64,000 nt of DNA from Pachyseris speciosa (Eukaryota > Cnidaria > Anthozoa > Scleractinia > Pachyseridae): positions 1,190,001-1,254,000 of the forward strand of contig JAEMWC010000057.1 in the NCBI GenBank assembly GCA_016490735.1, given 5' to 3'. Shown here in pieces: positions 22,021 through 32,743 of this stretch (its first letter is position 1; each line of letters opens with the position of its first letter). Under the pieces are notes generated by a model, which was not told where the DNA came from, made no database searches, and was given only the letters and a program-made list of their open reading frames with translations. The position numbers were made by a program, and so were the translations under genes.

Positions 22021-24185
22021 CCGGATTGATTTTAGGGAGAACGTCTGGTAATTTTCTGGCTTGATCGTATAATAAAATAAGATTCAAAAACTAAATATAA
22101 GCGAACGGCCTCCTACACGAACTTATCTGCAGACAAATTTTGAATCTGAAACTTTTACACTAACGAAACCGTTCCTTATCAGAATAGACAAAACGCCTGC
22201 TATACTGAGCAAGCTGTTCAGAGAAACACTACACTCATCGCCATTGCTTATTTTAAAGATATGAAGCGAGCACGCTCCAATTACCGAGTTTATGTTTTGA
22301 ATGGGATTATTTTATAATGAGAGTCTCCGAGTCTCTGGTCCTAACCAAGTGTTCCCCTCTTGTTGAGAAAAGGTGTGGAAAGAATACTATTCCCACCACC
22401 ACCATCATCATCATCATCATCATCTATTAATATACTCTCAGTCATTCTTCGTTATCGATGTCAAAAAGTTATTTTTAAACATAATACATATCAGGCAACT
22501 TCGTTCTTTTGGAAATGCTTCAAATCCCTCTGAAACTCGATATTTTTATTTGGGGTGGTTGGTTTATTTATATACAGCTGCCTCAATATGCTTCGGTATG
22601 AGCCAGACCTTTAATTCGAGCCAATCCTCAGCAATTTCAATAGTTTGCGAACTTTTCGTTCATTTTCAACTTGCAGTGTTCCGTTTTATTGTCTTATAGG
22701 AGTGCCTTTGGATCGTTGTAGGACGCTGCCAGATTTATGTCTCTAGTTTTTGTAGGAAACGGATGACATATTGATAATTATTCATCTCTTCTTAAAACCG
22801 GACGTAAATACAACTTGTCAAAATGTTATTGTTAAACATCATGCATATCAGGCAACTTCGTTCTTTTGGAAATGCTTCAAATCCCTCTGAAACTCGATAT
22901 TTTTATTTGGGGTGGTTGGTTTATTTATATACAGCTGCCTCAATATGCTTCGGTATGAGCCAGACCTTTAATTCGAGCCAATCCTCAGCACTACAATTTC
23001 AATAGTTTGCGAACTTTTTCGTTCATTTTCAACTTGTAGTGTTCCGTTTTATTGTCTTATAGGAGTGCCTTTGGATCGTTGTAGGACGCTGCCATATTCA
23101 TGTGTCTAGTTTTTGTAGGAAACGGATGACATATTAATAATTATTCATCTCTTCTTAAAACCGGACGTAAATACAACTTGCATAATAATACGTTCTGAGA
23201 AAGAAGAAGAAAAAGAAGAAGAAGAAGAAGAAGAAGAAGAAGAAGAAGAAGACGAAGAAGAAGAAGAAGAAAAAGAAGAAGAAGAAGAAGAAAATCAGTC
23301 CTTTGTTTTATAACAAAAGCAAATGATATGAGATACGTCCTGTAACATATAACCAATTTGTTCAAAAATGTTTTCTTTCATCATTAATATGTTGCGTCAT
23401 TTTTAAAAGGACTCCATGCTAATACTCAGCGGGAGGATCATATAGAGTACTTTTTAGTAGTTTTAATTTTCTTCATCGTTTTCCATACAAAGCTTGCCAC
23501 AAGCATGAGGTAAATTGTTTGTTTTGCAAATAGCCAAGTCTGTTTCATTTGTGAAGTAGTTTTGCTATTTGGTTAAGGTGGAGTGCAATCCATATGAGTT
23601 ATTTTTTCTTCAGAGTTGACGAGTTATTAAACTATTGTAGATACTAGAAGTTACAAAAGATTTTCCAAGTTGAAATGTAGGCGAGTCGTTTCCTAACAGC
23701 CGGGTATAGGAAGCCACTGAATCTGGCTACCACGGCAATAGAAAAACATCGATAAAAACTCACTTAGTCGCATTATTTTTCATCCCTTTGAAAAATATGT
23801 CGCTCTATTAATTTGTTTACTGAGGACAACGTTAGGGCGGATGTAGTTCTATTCACTTGGAAGACGTTTTCTCAAATTGAGTATCTTAAGGCTTCGGAAA
23901 TTTTAAAAAGACACTTAAGCAACTACTTGTACAATTATAAAATTGATTTGCAAAGCGATAATACCTTCTGAGAATGAACAAACCAGCTCTATTTGTCAAA
24001 AAAAGAAGAATAAAAACTGTCCTTTGTCTAGAAAAGAATAATGCTAGAGACTTCCTGTCACATATATAACCAGTTTGTTCGAATATATGTTTCTTTCTCC
24101 GTATTATTAACCAGTAATATGGTTTTTTTTTCCTTTCAATTCTTAAGGACCCCGTGCTAATATGTGGCACTGTTCAAAGCGGCAC
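22021..24185. repeat. segmental duplication, copy 1 (with internal tandem repeat)
   Basis: The block matches 24343-26000 in order and orientation. Inside it a unit of about 350 bp is repeated (22461-22806 and 22819-23175, period 357); the other block has it once (24668-25055). A (CAY)n tract (22393-22424) and a (GAA)n tract (23201-23293) are included. The short frames in each unit are not credible genes because the third copy breaks them. Confidence 0.9.
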
Positions 24186-24198
24186 GAAGACGTAAAAT

Positions 24199-24275
24199 CT
24201 CTAACCGTTTGTAGATGTCATTTCCTCATGCACGGAAGTCCGGTGCTCTGCCAACTAAGCTATTCGATTGTGTTT
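24199..24275 (-). mobile_element. SINE remnant with internal deletion
   Basis: It keeps the body words TCTCTAACCGTTTGTAGATG and, on the other side of a deletion, GCACGGAAGTCCGGTGCTC from the tRNA-like head seen at 9608-9684. It sits exactly between the two segmental duplication blocks. Confidence 0.65.
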
Positions 24276-24342
24276 TTGGTACAAGCCTTTGCAAATCTTG
24301 TAACACACAACAAACGAGCGGGACCTATTTTTTTTTAAGACG

Positions 24343-26215
24343 GATTGACCAGAACTACTTTTAGGGAGAACGTCTCTTAATTTTCTGGCTTGATTTTGGA
24401 ATGAAACCAGACTGCAAAACTATGCGAACCGCCTCGAACACAATCTAATCGCTCAGAAATTTTGATTCTGAAACTTTTGCACAAAAAAATACCGCTTTAA
24501 ACTCATGCTACACTAAGAAAGCTGTTAAGAGAGAGATTAGTCATCGCTATAACTTGTTATAAAGATCTGAAGCCAGCACGCTCCAGTTACCGAATTTATG
24601 TTTTGAATGGGTGATTTAATTAAATGTTTAATATTTTAATACACTTGGAGTCATTCTTCATAAATAATGTCAAATGGTATTGTTAAACATCATGCATATC
24701 AGGCAACTTCGTTCTTTTGGAAATGCTTCAAATCCCTCTGAAACTCGATAATTTTATTTGATGTGGTTGCTGTATTCATATACAGCTGCCTCAATATGCT
24801 TCGGTATGAGCCAGACCCTTAACTCGAGCCAATCCTCAACACTATAATTTCAATAGTTTGCGAAACGTTTTCGTTCATTTTCAACTCGAAGTGTTCCGTT
24901 TTATTGCCTTATAGCAGTGGCCTAATTTGAGTGCCTTTGGATCGTTGTAGGACGCTGCCAGACTAGTCTGTCTAGTTTTTGTAGGAAACGGACGACGTAT
25001 TGTTAATCATTCATCTCTTCTTAAAACCGGAGGTAATTGCACCTTGCATAATAATATGTTCTGAGAATGAACGAACCAGTTCTATTGTCAAAAAACAAGA
25101 AGAAGAAGAAGAAGAAGAAGAAGAAGAAGAAGAAGAAGAAGAAGAAGAAGAAGAAGAAGAAAATCTGTCCTTTGTTCTAGAACAAAAACAAATGATATGA
25201 GAGATTTCTTGTTTTCTTTCATCATTAATATGTTTTTTCAGTTTTAAAAGGACCCCATGCTAATACTCAGCGGCAGGATCAGAGATAGTATATTTTAGTA
25301 GTTTTAACTTTCTTCATCGTTTTCAATACAAAGCTTTCCTTGTGATAAATTGTTGGTTTTGCAAATAGCCAAGTCTGTTTCATTTGTGAAGTAGTTTTGC
25401 TATTTGGCTAAGGTGGAGTGCAATCCATATGAGTTATTTTTTCTTCAGAGTTGACGAGTTATTAAACTATTGTAGATACTAGAAGTTACAAAAGATTTTC
25501 CAAGTTGAAATGTAGGCGAGTCGTTTCCTAACAGCCGGGTATAGGAAGCCACTGAATCTGGCTACCACGGCAATAGAAAAACATCGATAAAAACTCACTT
25601 AGTCGCATTATTTTTCATCCCTTTGAAAAATATGTCGCTCTATCAAATTGTTTACTGAGTACAACGTTAGGGCGGATGTAATTCTATTCACTTTGAAGAC
25701 GTTTTAAGGGTTTAGAAAGTTTTAAAAACACACTTAACCAACTACTTGTACAATTATAAAATTGATTTGCAAAACGATAATACCTTCTGAGAATGAACAA
25801 ACCAGCTCTTTTTCTCAGAAAAGAAGAATAAAATCTGTCTTTTGTCTAAAAAAGAATAATGCTAGAGACTTCCTGTCACATATATAACCAGTTTGTTCGA
25901 ATATGTTTTTCTTTCTCCGTATTATTAACCATTGATATTTTTTTTTTTCAATTTTTAAGAACCCCATGCTAATATGTGACACTGTTCAAAGCGGCACGAT
26001 CAGAGAAAACACTTTTAAGTAGTTTAAATTTTCTTCATCGTTTTCAATAGAAAGCTTCCTTTCAGGTAAATTGTTTGTTTTGCAAATACTCGCGCCTGTT
26101 CCCTTTATCAGGTAGATATCCTCTTTGGTTAAGGTAGGATACACTGCAATGTGTTATGATGATTACTTCAGAGTTGACGAGTTATTGTAGGTAGTAAAAG
26201 TAACAAATTTATGCG
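24343..26215. repeat. segmental duplication, copy 2, with degraded third block
   Basis: Offset about 1.85 kb from copy 1. Stretches such as 25340-25660 are almost identical to 23510-23820. The (GAA)n tract (25096-25161) is shared. From about 25990 a third, more diverged block repeats TTCATCGTTTTC...AAATTGTTTGTTTTGCAAA and AGAGTTGACGAGTTATT. Confidence 0.85.
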
Positions 26216-26449
26216 CGAAAAAGAATGCAAGACAACAAAGTCCTTGAAGTCGAAGTGTTAAAACTTCGTCCCACCTTCCAACATATCAAAGGTATGAAAC
26301 AAACTGTAGTTACCTGTAAGACAAAACAGTTGCTATAATTTCGTTTGTTTCACATGGTGCTCGAAAACACCGTTTAACTAATCGACAGGCAACTGTCGAA
26401 GGTCTGTATAAACTTTTAGAAAACAATTTGTTTCTTCGAAATGCACTTG

Positions 26450-26687
26450 GGCCGGGTTGTTCGAAAGCCGATTAACCCTAATCCAAGATTAAAAATTAAC
26501 CAAGGAGTTTATTTCTCTATCCACAAACGTGTTTCAACGCTGATATTCTACACAATTTTAGATTAGAGGACGTCAATCCTGAAAAGCAAAAATTAGCAAA
26601 AGAAACTTTCATCCAAAAGTCAAAAACTGCAACCAAAGTTTACGCTAATCCTGGATTAAGCTAATCGGCTTTCGAACAACCGGGCCT
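26450..26687. mobile_element. MITE with GGCCGGGTTGTTCGAAAGCC ends
   Basis: The first about 26 bp recur as complement at 26661-26687 (GGCTTTCGAACAACCGGGCC), with one mismatch. Complementarity extends into CTAATCCAAGATT / GGATTAAG. No coding capacity. Confidence 0.75.
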
Positions 26688-26689
26688 GG

Positions 26690-27158
26690 AGATCAAGCGA
26701 CAAAACCTTGTTTGTTTCTGCGTATGGTATGTGGGTAGAATTCATCGCTTTGAAGTTTTGAAAGAAATAAAGCTTGAATTAAGAGACAGTTCTCTTTATT
26801 TAGAATTTAAGGCACCTCTGGAAATAGCACAAAACTATGCGACATTTCCAGGATAGATCAATTGGTTTTGAATTCAGATGGGGATTCGGAGGTGGTGTTG
26901 AGAAATCCTTTTCAAGTAACGTAAGAAGCGTTGTTTTTCGCCCAAACAGACCTAAAACAGTCCTATCGTTTTTGTTTCTCCAACGCGTAATGAATATTCA
27001 ATTTTTAGCCAGCAATACTCCCACTTAAACCCACGTTATGACTCAGCGGACCTTAAAGGACTGCAAACAGGCTACGTATTTGCATTCTTGCTCAAGGGAC
27101 CAACATTTGAGGACGATAAGTTGGATTAATGCTACTGTGATCTTGAAGAAGGGTGACA
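26690..27158. other. 5' flank of the PAN-EGF gene
   Basis: No certain promoter element is seen. The sequence leads to the signal-peptide exon and contains only short unsupported frames. Confidence 0.3.
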
Positions 27159-27231
27159 ATGGAATACAACCTTCGGTTTCATGTTTTCTTCATGCTGTTC
27201 TCTCTGGAAGTTGTTTCAGCCTGCTCGGATG
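27159..27231 (+). CDS. PAN-EGF secreted/receptor protein, exon 1 (signal peptide)
   Basis: ATG at 27159 opens MEYNLRFHVFFMLFSLEVV followed by SACSD: a short polar start, a hydrophobic core and a VSA cleavage site, a typical signal peptide. The exon ends one base into a codon at a consensus GTAAGT donor (27232), phase 1. The next exon (31344) starts with AT, restoring GAT (Asp), so the junction is in frame. The product is therefore secreted or a membrane protein whose mature part starts close to the PAN domain. Intron 1 is 4.1 kb and contains a foldback transposon and a SINE. Confidence 0.75.
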
Positions 27232-27285
27232 GTAAGTGTTTCCATTTCTTAAATTTTCGCGTTTGACGTTGGCGAAGGTATTGGC

Positions 27286-28615
27286 TATGGAACGCCATAG
27301 TGGACAAAAGTGGTCGAGATTATTTTTAAGATCCAGTTCTCAGGGTGACAAGTCCAGATGTCATTCCATCAAGCGAGATGCAAATCCACCCTTCGAGAAT
27401 CTCATATCGATCTTGCGAGTTTCTTTCTTGTCGGTCGAGAATTTTTTTATCGGTCGAGAAATTTATTTGTCGGTCGAGAATTTTTTTTGTCGGTGCAGAA
27501 TTTTTTCGTCGGTCGAGTTTGGCAGTTTACTGGTCAGGGGATGTTTTCGCGCCCAAATTTATCACGTGGTATAAACAAGATGGCTTCTAGTGATGGCAAT
27601 TCTGCGCGAGAAATGCTCAGACAAATTCTGGGTAGAATCGGGGATTTATCCACCGCAATTGACCAGCAGGGCTCGTCTTCAAGTAGAATAACAACCCCTC
27701 AGACAATGACATCGGTTGAAAGCGAAGTTCGTAGTGTATTTGGTGCTGGTCCACAAGGGCATCAAGCGCGCACGGCTATGCCCGAAATGTCTCACATGCT
27801 CTCTTCATCTGCCAGCGCTTCCATCCCTTCGGTTAGTACTACTCAAAGTGGTCCTTTATACACTATGAGAAGGAACTTCTCAAATTTCAGATCTGCTAAC
27901 TATCGCTCTTCTCGAGGAGGAAAAAAAAAGGCTGCGACACCTTCAGGCTCCTTTTCACCGATGTCATTGTCTGAGGGGTTGTTATTCTACTTGAAGACGA
28001 GCCCTGCTGGTTAATTGCGGTGGATAAATCCCCGATTCTACCCAGAATTTGTCTGAGCATTTCTCGCGCAGAATTGCCATCACTAGAAGCCATCTTGTTT
28101 ATACGACGTGATAAATTTGGGCGCGAAAACATCCCTTGACCGGTAAACTGCCAAACTCGACCGACGAAAAAATTCTGCACCGACAAAAAAATTTCGACCG
28201 ACAAAAAATTTCTCAACCGACGAAAAAATTCTCGACCGACAAAAAAAATTGTCGACCGACAAAAAATTCTCGACCGACAAAAAAATTTCTCAACCGACGA
28301 AAAAATTCTCGACCGACAAAAAAAATTGTCGACCGACAAAAAATTCTCGACCAACAAAAAAATTTCTCAACCGACGAAAAAATTCTCGACCGACAAATAA
28401 ATTTCTCAACCGACGAAAAAATTCTCGACCGACAAATAAATTTCTCGACCGATAAAAAATTCTCGACCGACAAGAAAGAAACTCGCAAGATCGATATGAG
28501 ATTCTCGAAGGGTGGATTTGCATCTCGCTTGATGGAATGACATCTGGACTTGTCACCCTGAGAACTGGATCTTAAAAATAATCTCGACCACTTTTGTCCA
28601 CTATGGCGTTCCATA
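27286..28615. mobile_element. 1.33-kb foldback transposon carrying a coding segment
   Basis: Long inverted repeats (27286-27715 and 27957-28615) flank a 241-bp loop. The ends read TATGGAACGCCATAGTGG and its complement; a direct ATTGGC lies outside both ends (27280-27285 and 28616-28621), a 6-bp target duplication. Both arms contain a GTCGGTCGAGAATTTTTT-type minisatellite, expanded in the right arm (28160-28490) and shorter in the left (27425-27520), which explains their different lengths (about 430 against 660 bp). The element is inserted in intron 1 of the PAN-EGF gene. The superfamily is not certain; 6-7-bp duplications are known for Dada-type transposons, among others. Confidence 0.85.
27580..28014 (+). 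CDS. coding segment captured in the foldback element
   Basis: An ATG opens a frame of 144 codons that starts MASSDGNSAREMLRQILGRI and is rich in Ser, Gln and Thr, later with a basic RSSRGGKKKAA patch. About the first 45 codons lie in the left arm and are mirrored in the right arm; the unique middle (27716-27956) is the loop; the last 19 codons run back into the right arm and are probably not authentic. It looks like the first exon(s) of a gene, either the transposon's own or host-derived. I do not recognise the family. Confidence 0.35.
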   Translation: MASSDGNSAREMLRQILGRIGDLSTAIDQQGSSSSRITTPQTMTSVESEVRSVFGAGPQGHQARTAMPEMSHMLSSSASASIPSVSTTQSGPLYTMRRNFSNFRSANYRSSRGGKKKAATPSGSFSPMSLSEGLLFYLKTSPAG

Positions 28616-29571
28616 ATTGGCGCCATTCACAAAGTAGGGAGACCAAAACGCAAAACATTGAGTTCTGCGGGAAAAAAAGTTAGTCTAACTTTAGGACTTT
28701 AAATTCCTAGCAACTAAGACAAAGTTTTCCGGGTTTAAGAGAGCTTTTGGTGAGCGCTACCATTGCGCGGCCGACAACAGTGACACAAGCTCGGCGACGC
28801 CAGTCACCTTGTTTCTCAAAAGGACTTGACAGACAGATTCTTCATCCCCGAGTGTTTTCGATTTATTCTCTAAATCAGCAAATCATTTGTGTACTAACTT
28901 ATTATTAACTTTTGGAAGTCTAATAAATTAGAAAATAAGAATATCTGTTGGCACTGCCTCATGCCGATAATAAATCAGGAAAACAGAAATTTGTTCAAGG
29001 CACTGCAAAAGAAGCCATTTTTCGTCATAACGAAGGTAAACGTAAACTCATTTTACTAAGGTGTTCAATAGTTTAGATGAGCCGACTATTCATGGCTTAA
29101 AGTTCTTACTTTGACTTTAAAAAGACTTTTCTTCCACTTTGGCAATTTCTCTCTGCCTGACGAACGTTTTAAGAGGAGGACTTGTCCTACCTGCTGAGGT
29201 AAGCAATTTTAGCGTACAGGCGGCGTAGGTCTGGTTGTAGGTTTCTTTCTGGTAAACGAGACGAATAACAACCAATAATAATAAAATCGATTGCGGACAT
29301 GGCATTATTGCTCGAGTACCTCTGGTAACTACTTTTAAACTGGCCGGCCTCATGTAATTCAAATTTTCTGTTATATTTTGACACTAATAAGTCTGTGAGA
29401 ATATCAATAACGAGAGTCCAGAAATTAAAACCTACGATGGCAAATCTCTCTTTTGTAAAAGCTTAACTTCCTCTTTAATGGACTTGACCAGGAAGCGGTA
29501 CTGCGTGAATGTTCATTATTGATGATGTGTTTCAGTTTCAAAATTTTGAGTTTATAACCTGCCACGCAATT
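28616..29571. other. intron 1 sequence, no feature seen
   Basis: Only short frames without support. Confidence 0.4.
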
Positions 29572-30046
29572 CACGAGAGGTTCTTTCCCACTTTCGAGAT
29601 TTTTCCCCCTTTCTGCTTTGCCTAATCTATCTGTCCTGATGAAAACATGGATAAAAATGGCCTTACAATTTACACAAATATCGACGGAACGGCCTTGGAC
29701 TAAATTAAGCATAAAATGTTGCTATTATTTCTATTTGCGTGCATAACGGCAAAAGCAGACGTTGTTGCTTTCCTGGACATTGAGGTCTCAGTAAAATAAT
29801 TCGACTTTTTCTAAAAGGTGGCTAAAAATTCCACATCTGGTAATTTGGTCGTCTTAGCAATAAAGAAGGCTTTGGAGAGCAAATGCGTCAGCCAGTTTTC
29901 CATATTCAATAAATGTGATTTTTATTGCTTGCTGCATTCGATTGAAACGACGAGAGGTTCTTTCCCACTTTCGAGATTTTTCCCCCTTTCTGCTTTGCCT
30001 AATCTATCTGTCCTGATGAAAACATGGATAAAAATGGCCTTACATT
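29572..30046. repeat. direct duplication of about 97 bp, offset 378 bp
   Basis: 29572-29668 and 29950-30046 are virtually identical, from ACGAGAGGTTCTTTCCCACT to AAAAATGGCCTTACA. The sequence between them is unrelated. Confidence 0.85.
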
Positions 30047-30867
30047 GATTGCAACTGGATCCGCTTCCTGTCGCAAAACATTGATCTTTTTTCAGTCCCA
30101 TCTGCACCACCTAATTTTTTACCAGCAAACTCGCTTTTATGCTTCGGAAAGTATAAATTAAACTTCACAAAAAGGGATCAACTTGTACCGAGAATAAATT
30201 AACTTAAGAAGAGAGGAATAGCGGTTTGATATTGGATACCCCCAATCCATTTTCTCAGTTCTACTGAAAAATTTACCACCGTGTTTTTGTGCTAATGCAA
30301 CAATGTTGACTCGGCAAAATGGAACTCTCAACAAAGACAAAGCAAAACAAAGGGCTTGCGTAAATTTAGCTGCTCGGCTAATTTGTTTATCACTATGGCT
30401 AAACCTAAGTAGAAAAACAAGATATGCTTGGAAAACATTGCGGCTAGCACTGTTGACTCTGGTTTGCGTGCATGGTCGACGGAACGTATCTGCATGTTTT
30501 AAACTATCATTCATAATGACATTTTTCCTGTTGTATCTCTTCGTCAATATGTCTAGCAGGTCTTTCTTTTCGAATTCAAAACAATGTATATTTTATTCTC
30601 AGGTGCGTTTAGTTAAGAGGTATTGGCTCTTTTGTTACCCATACTAGAAAGACGTTAGTACTTTCCTTGATATGGTTAAAACGAGCAACAAAAATGTTGC
30701 TCAACTCCATTTTGAACCACCGCGTATGTTACATTAAACGGAAATGATGAATGGCTGACAAAAATATGAAAATATCCCTGCAGTATCGTAAGAATTTCTA
30801 TTGCTCAAACACTCAGCTATGAAATACAGAAACAAAGGGAGAACTACGACTAAACGTTTGCGTGTAT
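30047..30867. other. intron 1 sequence, no feature seen
   Basis: Two long frames on opposite strands overlap near 30160-30640; neither has a recognisable motif or splice support. Confidence 0.4.
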
Positions 30868-31200
30868 GGGGACTTTACCAGACTGCTTGTAACGCAGTTT
30901 ACGATTAATGAAGCAACTAATACGTGTCTCCGTCGATGTGAATATCGAATTAGGACAGGTAGTAGGGGTGGTCACAGCCAGAGTTTTGTTACATCTCTGG
31001 TGGTTCTATTATTACGGGACCTACCGTTTATCTCCCTATCCGAGAAGACTATAATGTCTAACCTTTTGTAGATGTCATTACAAAGGCAGAAATTTCTCCT
31101 CAATTATTTAAAGGCCCTGAGTGTTGCTCCGGAAGGGGTTTGAACCTGCGACCTCCCGCACGGTAGTCCGGTGCTCTGACAACTGAGCTAACCGGTCGGC
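30868..31200 (-). mobile_element. tRNA-derived SINE, second copy
   Basis: Matches the SINE at 9232-9687 along its length, including the tRNA-like head with box B (GGTTCAAACCC) and the body word TTTGTAATGACATCTACAAA. It lacks the (ATT)n tail. It lies about 140 bp upstream of the PAN exon. Confidence 0.85.
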
Positions 31201-31343
31201 GGTTCTTGGGATAATCACTTTTGACGTCAATCGTGTTTGTGATGCTCTGGGGAAGTGAGTGGATTAAAATTTGGTAGTCGTAATCGTACTCGAATGCAAA
31301 GGTCCTTGAGTGTTCTAATATATTTTTGGATTTTTTTTTTCAG

Positions 31344-31606
31344 ATGAATGTCGTGAACTGGCGTTCCCCGCTTCATTCTTTTTTCTTCGCAGACGTCTGG
31401 TGAATCATGTAATAAAAACTTACCAAGTCCATGATCGGGATACCTGCGAGCTTCGCTGTTACCACGACCCCAATTGTGTCAGTATAAACTTTGAGTTTAC
31501 ACGGAGCAAAGACGGGAAACACAATTGCGACCTGAACAATGCAACTCACCGAGGACATGATGGCGAGTTTGTAAACAAAGCTTCTTACCTCTACCGTGGA
31601 ACAGAT
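31344..31606 (+). CDS. PAN-EGF protein, exon 2 (PAN/apple domain)
   Basis: A T10-CAG acceptor is followed by 263 nt that complete an Asp codon and then encode 87 residues beginning ECRELAFPASFF. Cysteines follow the PAN/apple pattern (C near the start, the pair in DTCELRC, then NCVSINF and HNCDLN), and the exon contains the typical HRGHDGEFVNKASYLYRG ending. PAN domains bind proteins or carbohydrates in extracellular matrix and receptor proteins, and in anthozoans they are often followed by EGF domains. The donor GTAAGC follows a complete codon (phase 0), matching the phase-0 acceptor of the EGF exon at 52487, 20.9 kb away. Confidence 0.8.
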
Positions 31607-31682
31607 GTAAGCATACTCGTTTAAAGTTATCATACTCTCTGTGACATAGTCATGCCCTTGGTCTCCTTTTCGTGTTTTTCTC

Positions 31683-31732
31683 CTCCTCTTCCTATTCTTC
31701 CTCTTCCTCCTCCTCCTCCTCCTCCTTCTTCT
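31683..31732. repeat. (TTC/TCC)n microsatellite
   Basis: A pyrimidine triplet tract lies directly before the first base shared by the two recombinase elements. Confidence 0.9.
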
Positions 31733-31917
31733 ATGTTTCCCTAAATTTTTTCTTCCATGTTTCAACATGTCTTAGAAGGATTTTATCAACCCAAGTTTTC
31801 CTGTTGTATGTATTCGACATAGATATTCATAAGATGCTTTGGCATGTTTTCTTCATCCCTAAACTGGATTTTAAATTTACCTTTGCTTTTTTTTTGTCTG
31901 TTTTCTTTTCGCTTTGG

Positions 31918-32285
31918 AAACGTTCCCACGATGGGACGATTTTTCCCTCTTTAGTGGTCCCATTAATATCAAAAGGAACAAATTGCAGTGAAAGATAGGA
32001 ACAAAGTGTTGATTTAGAGCTAAAAAGGATTCTTTTGTTCCGAATTTCGAACACTGAAAGGAACCCTTTGTTCCGAAATGAGTCGCTTAGGAACAAATGT
32101 TCCCATTGGTATTGTTCCTCTTTTTATCATTTTGGTTTCTTTTATTCATTTGAAGAACAATTGTTCCCATTAATAAGTTCCGATTTGAATGAAATGTTCT
32201 TTTTTATTGACACGAGGAACAATTTGTCCCTAACCATCAGTTCCGTTTGATGTAAAATGGTTCCTATTAAGAAAATGACAGTTCC
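31918..32285. promoter_or_regulatory. GGAACA/TGTTCC inverted-word array, copy 1
   Basis: Many GGAAC and GTTCC words, several joined as GGAACAAATGTTCC-type palindromes, are spread at 20-60-bp spacing ahead of the recombinase frame. The same array occurs in copy 2 (47099-47475). A recombinase binding or regulatory array is an inference. Confidence 0.5.
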
Positions 32286-32743
32286 TTCAATAGAATCATG
32301 TTTTTATCTCTATTTAATTACACGGAAAAACGTTTGTTGTGTTTTAAGTTTGACTCAACACGAAACAGAGTCAATAGCAGCCGATTCTAACAGACTTTTC
32401 GAGGCGCTTTTTCACTTGTCCGGGCAAGCTGAGGATGAACACCATCACGCCAACGCCATACTAACGCCAACTTGGATTTACTTAAGAATAATAAAGAATG
32501 GCAAACACAGGCATGCCTCAGCAAGTGTTAACTTGCACAGCCGGGCCCGAACCCATTTGGGATGCAACCCTCTGTTATGAATTTGACTACAATAGTAATA
32601 AGCTCGGGGAAGTAGGGACAAGTGCTGACAAGCTCCAAATTAAATGATCGCTCTATTGTTTGCCAGTAGGTGTGATTGTTTTGACGGTTTTTGCTAAGCG
32701 GTACAAACAAGTCTGTTCGCCAAATAAGTTCCTCTTTTTCAAG

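Noticed and set aside
23141..23365. leucine-rich membrane protein at 23.2 kb and poly-Glu protein at 25.1 kb
   Set aside because: Both are readings of (GAA)n microsatellites.
28083..28626. several FVGREF/LSVEN repeat proteins at 27.4-28.6 kb
   Set aside because: They are translations of the CGACCGACAAAAAA minisatellite within the foldback arms, open in several frames on both strands.
29634..29660. CTGATGAAAACATGG as hammerhead motif (also at 30012)
   Set aside because: No stem II or GAAA-stem III arrangement follows.
32035..32250. paralogous small protein (MFRISNTERNPLFRNES) shared by 32.0 and 47.2 kb
   Set aside because: The frame is carried by the GGAACA word array. The two versions differ more in residues than expected for selected proteins, and the palindromic words explain the sequence.
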